Part shown: one piece after another, positions 6,035 through 6,146 of the stretch | Layout of the letters: the number at the start of each line of letters is the position of its first letter | How positions within the stretch are numbered: position 1 is the stretch's first letter | Source: Pseudomonadota bacterium | Lineage (GTDB): Bacteria; Pseudomonadota; Gammaproteobacteria; Burkholderiales; Rhodocyclaceae | NCBI GenBank assembly: GCA_023459095.1 | Contig: JAEWVQ010000010.1 | Span: forward strand, 1 to 6,146 | DNA: 6,146 nt | Reading direction: 5' to 3' | Position numbers and translations under genes: made by a program | Notes under the pieces: generated by a model | Databases searched by the model: none | The model's input: the letters and a program-made list of their open reading frames with translations, nothing else | What the model was told of the DNA's origin: nothing

Positions 6035-6120
6035 GGCAGCGGCGGGGCAGGCCCGATCCGGGCGCGCCGGTGGCGTCCGCAGGCACGGATTCTGCCCCGT
6101 GCCTTGCCCCCGCCGCAGCC
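6035..6120. repeat. Nested inverted repeats downstream of the DUF3422 gene
   Basis: The outer arms, 6035-6051 and 6103-6120, pair with one mismatch and one single-base bulge. The core is an uninterrupted 9-bp match, 6039-6047 with 6108-6116. Inside are a perfect 8-bp stem, 6081-6088 with 6097-6104 (8-base loop), and a 5-bp stem, 6051-6055 with 6059-6063. Another 8-bp match, 6043-6050 with 6092-6099, is mutually exclusive with these. There is no T-run on the plus strand. The region could end transcription of the DUF3422 gene, or simply reflect GC-rich sequence. Confidence 0.45.
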
Positions 6121-6146
6121 CGAAACTGCCGCCCCCTCCCCTATAA

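Noticed and set aside
3171..6086. A 971-codon open frame on the minus strand.
   Set aside because: It runs antisense through both yceI genes and the DUF3422 gene, is low-complexity (Gly, Val, Ala, Glu, Arg-rich) with no recognisable domain, and is expected where GC-biased third positions remove stop codons on the opposite strand.
6009..6146. A 45-codon frame from ATG 6009 ending in TAA at the last base of the window.
   Set aside because: It has no ribosome-binding site, runs through the inverted repeats, and its product is an Arg/Pro/Gly-rich sequence without features of a real small protein.
6142..6146. TATAA at the end of the window as a -10 element for a following gene.
   Set aside because: It is cut off by the window edge and there is no acceptable -35 sequence at the right distance.

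Overview
The window is GC-rich DNA with strong G/C preference at third codon positions. The gene families and codon use suggest a betaproteobacterium, possibly of the Thauera/Azoarcus (Rhodocyclales) type. That placement is by eye only. I see no transposases, tRNA or rRNA genes, CRISPR arrays, phage genes or attachment-site repeats. Apart from two AT-richer intergenic regions, base use is even throughout. This looks like ordinary chromosomal backbone.

Layout. (1) 1-810, plus strand: the 3' part of a von Willebrand factor A (VWA) domain protein with a C-terminal membrane anchor (BatA-like); its 5' end lies outside the window. (2) 794-1732, minus strand: a complete LysR-family regulator whose 3' end overlaps the VWA gene by 17 bases. 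(3) 1733-1849: a compact divergent regulatory region holding a perfect 7-bp inverted repeat and a T-N11-A palindrome. (4) 1850-4508, plus strand: a probable four-gene operon encoding a DODA/YgiD-type extradiol dioxygenase, a four-helix cytochrome b561 (ATGA overlap with the dioxygenase), and two tandem but dissimilar secreted YceI-family proteins. It ends at a strong GC hairpin at 4537-4558. (5) 4692-5987, plus strand: a DUF3422 family protein with two C-terminal membrane segments, under its own candidate promoter. (6) 5988-6146: a non-coding tail with nested inverted repeats.

How the genes may work together. LysR regulators commonly control the divergent neighbour, so this one probably controls the dioxygenase operon. 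A cytoplasmic aromatic-diol ring-cleaving enzyme, an inner-membrane b-type cytochrome that exchanges electrons with quinone, and two periplasmic lipocalin-like YceI proteins (a family with members shown to bind polyprenyl/quinone-like lipids) fit a response to catechols, quinones or related redox stress. This role is inferred from families and gene order; no substrate can be read from the sequence. The VWA and DUF3422 genes are probably independent neighbours. I did not find a clearly novel system; the most interesting parts are the LysR/dioxygenase/b561/YceI-YceI set and the uncharacterised DUF3422 protein.
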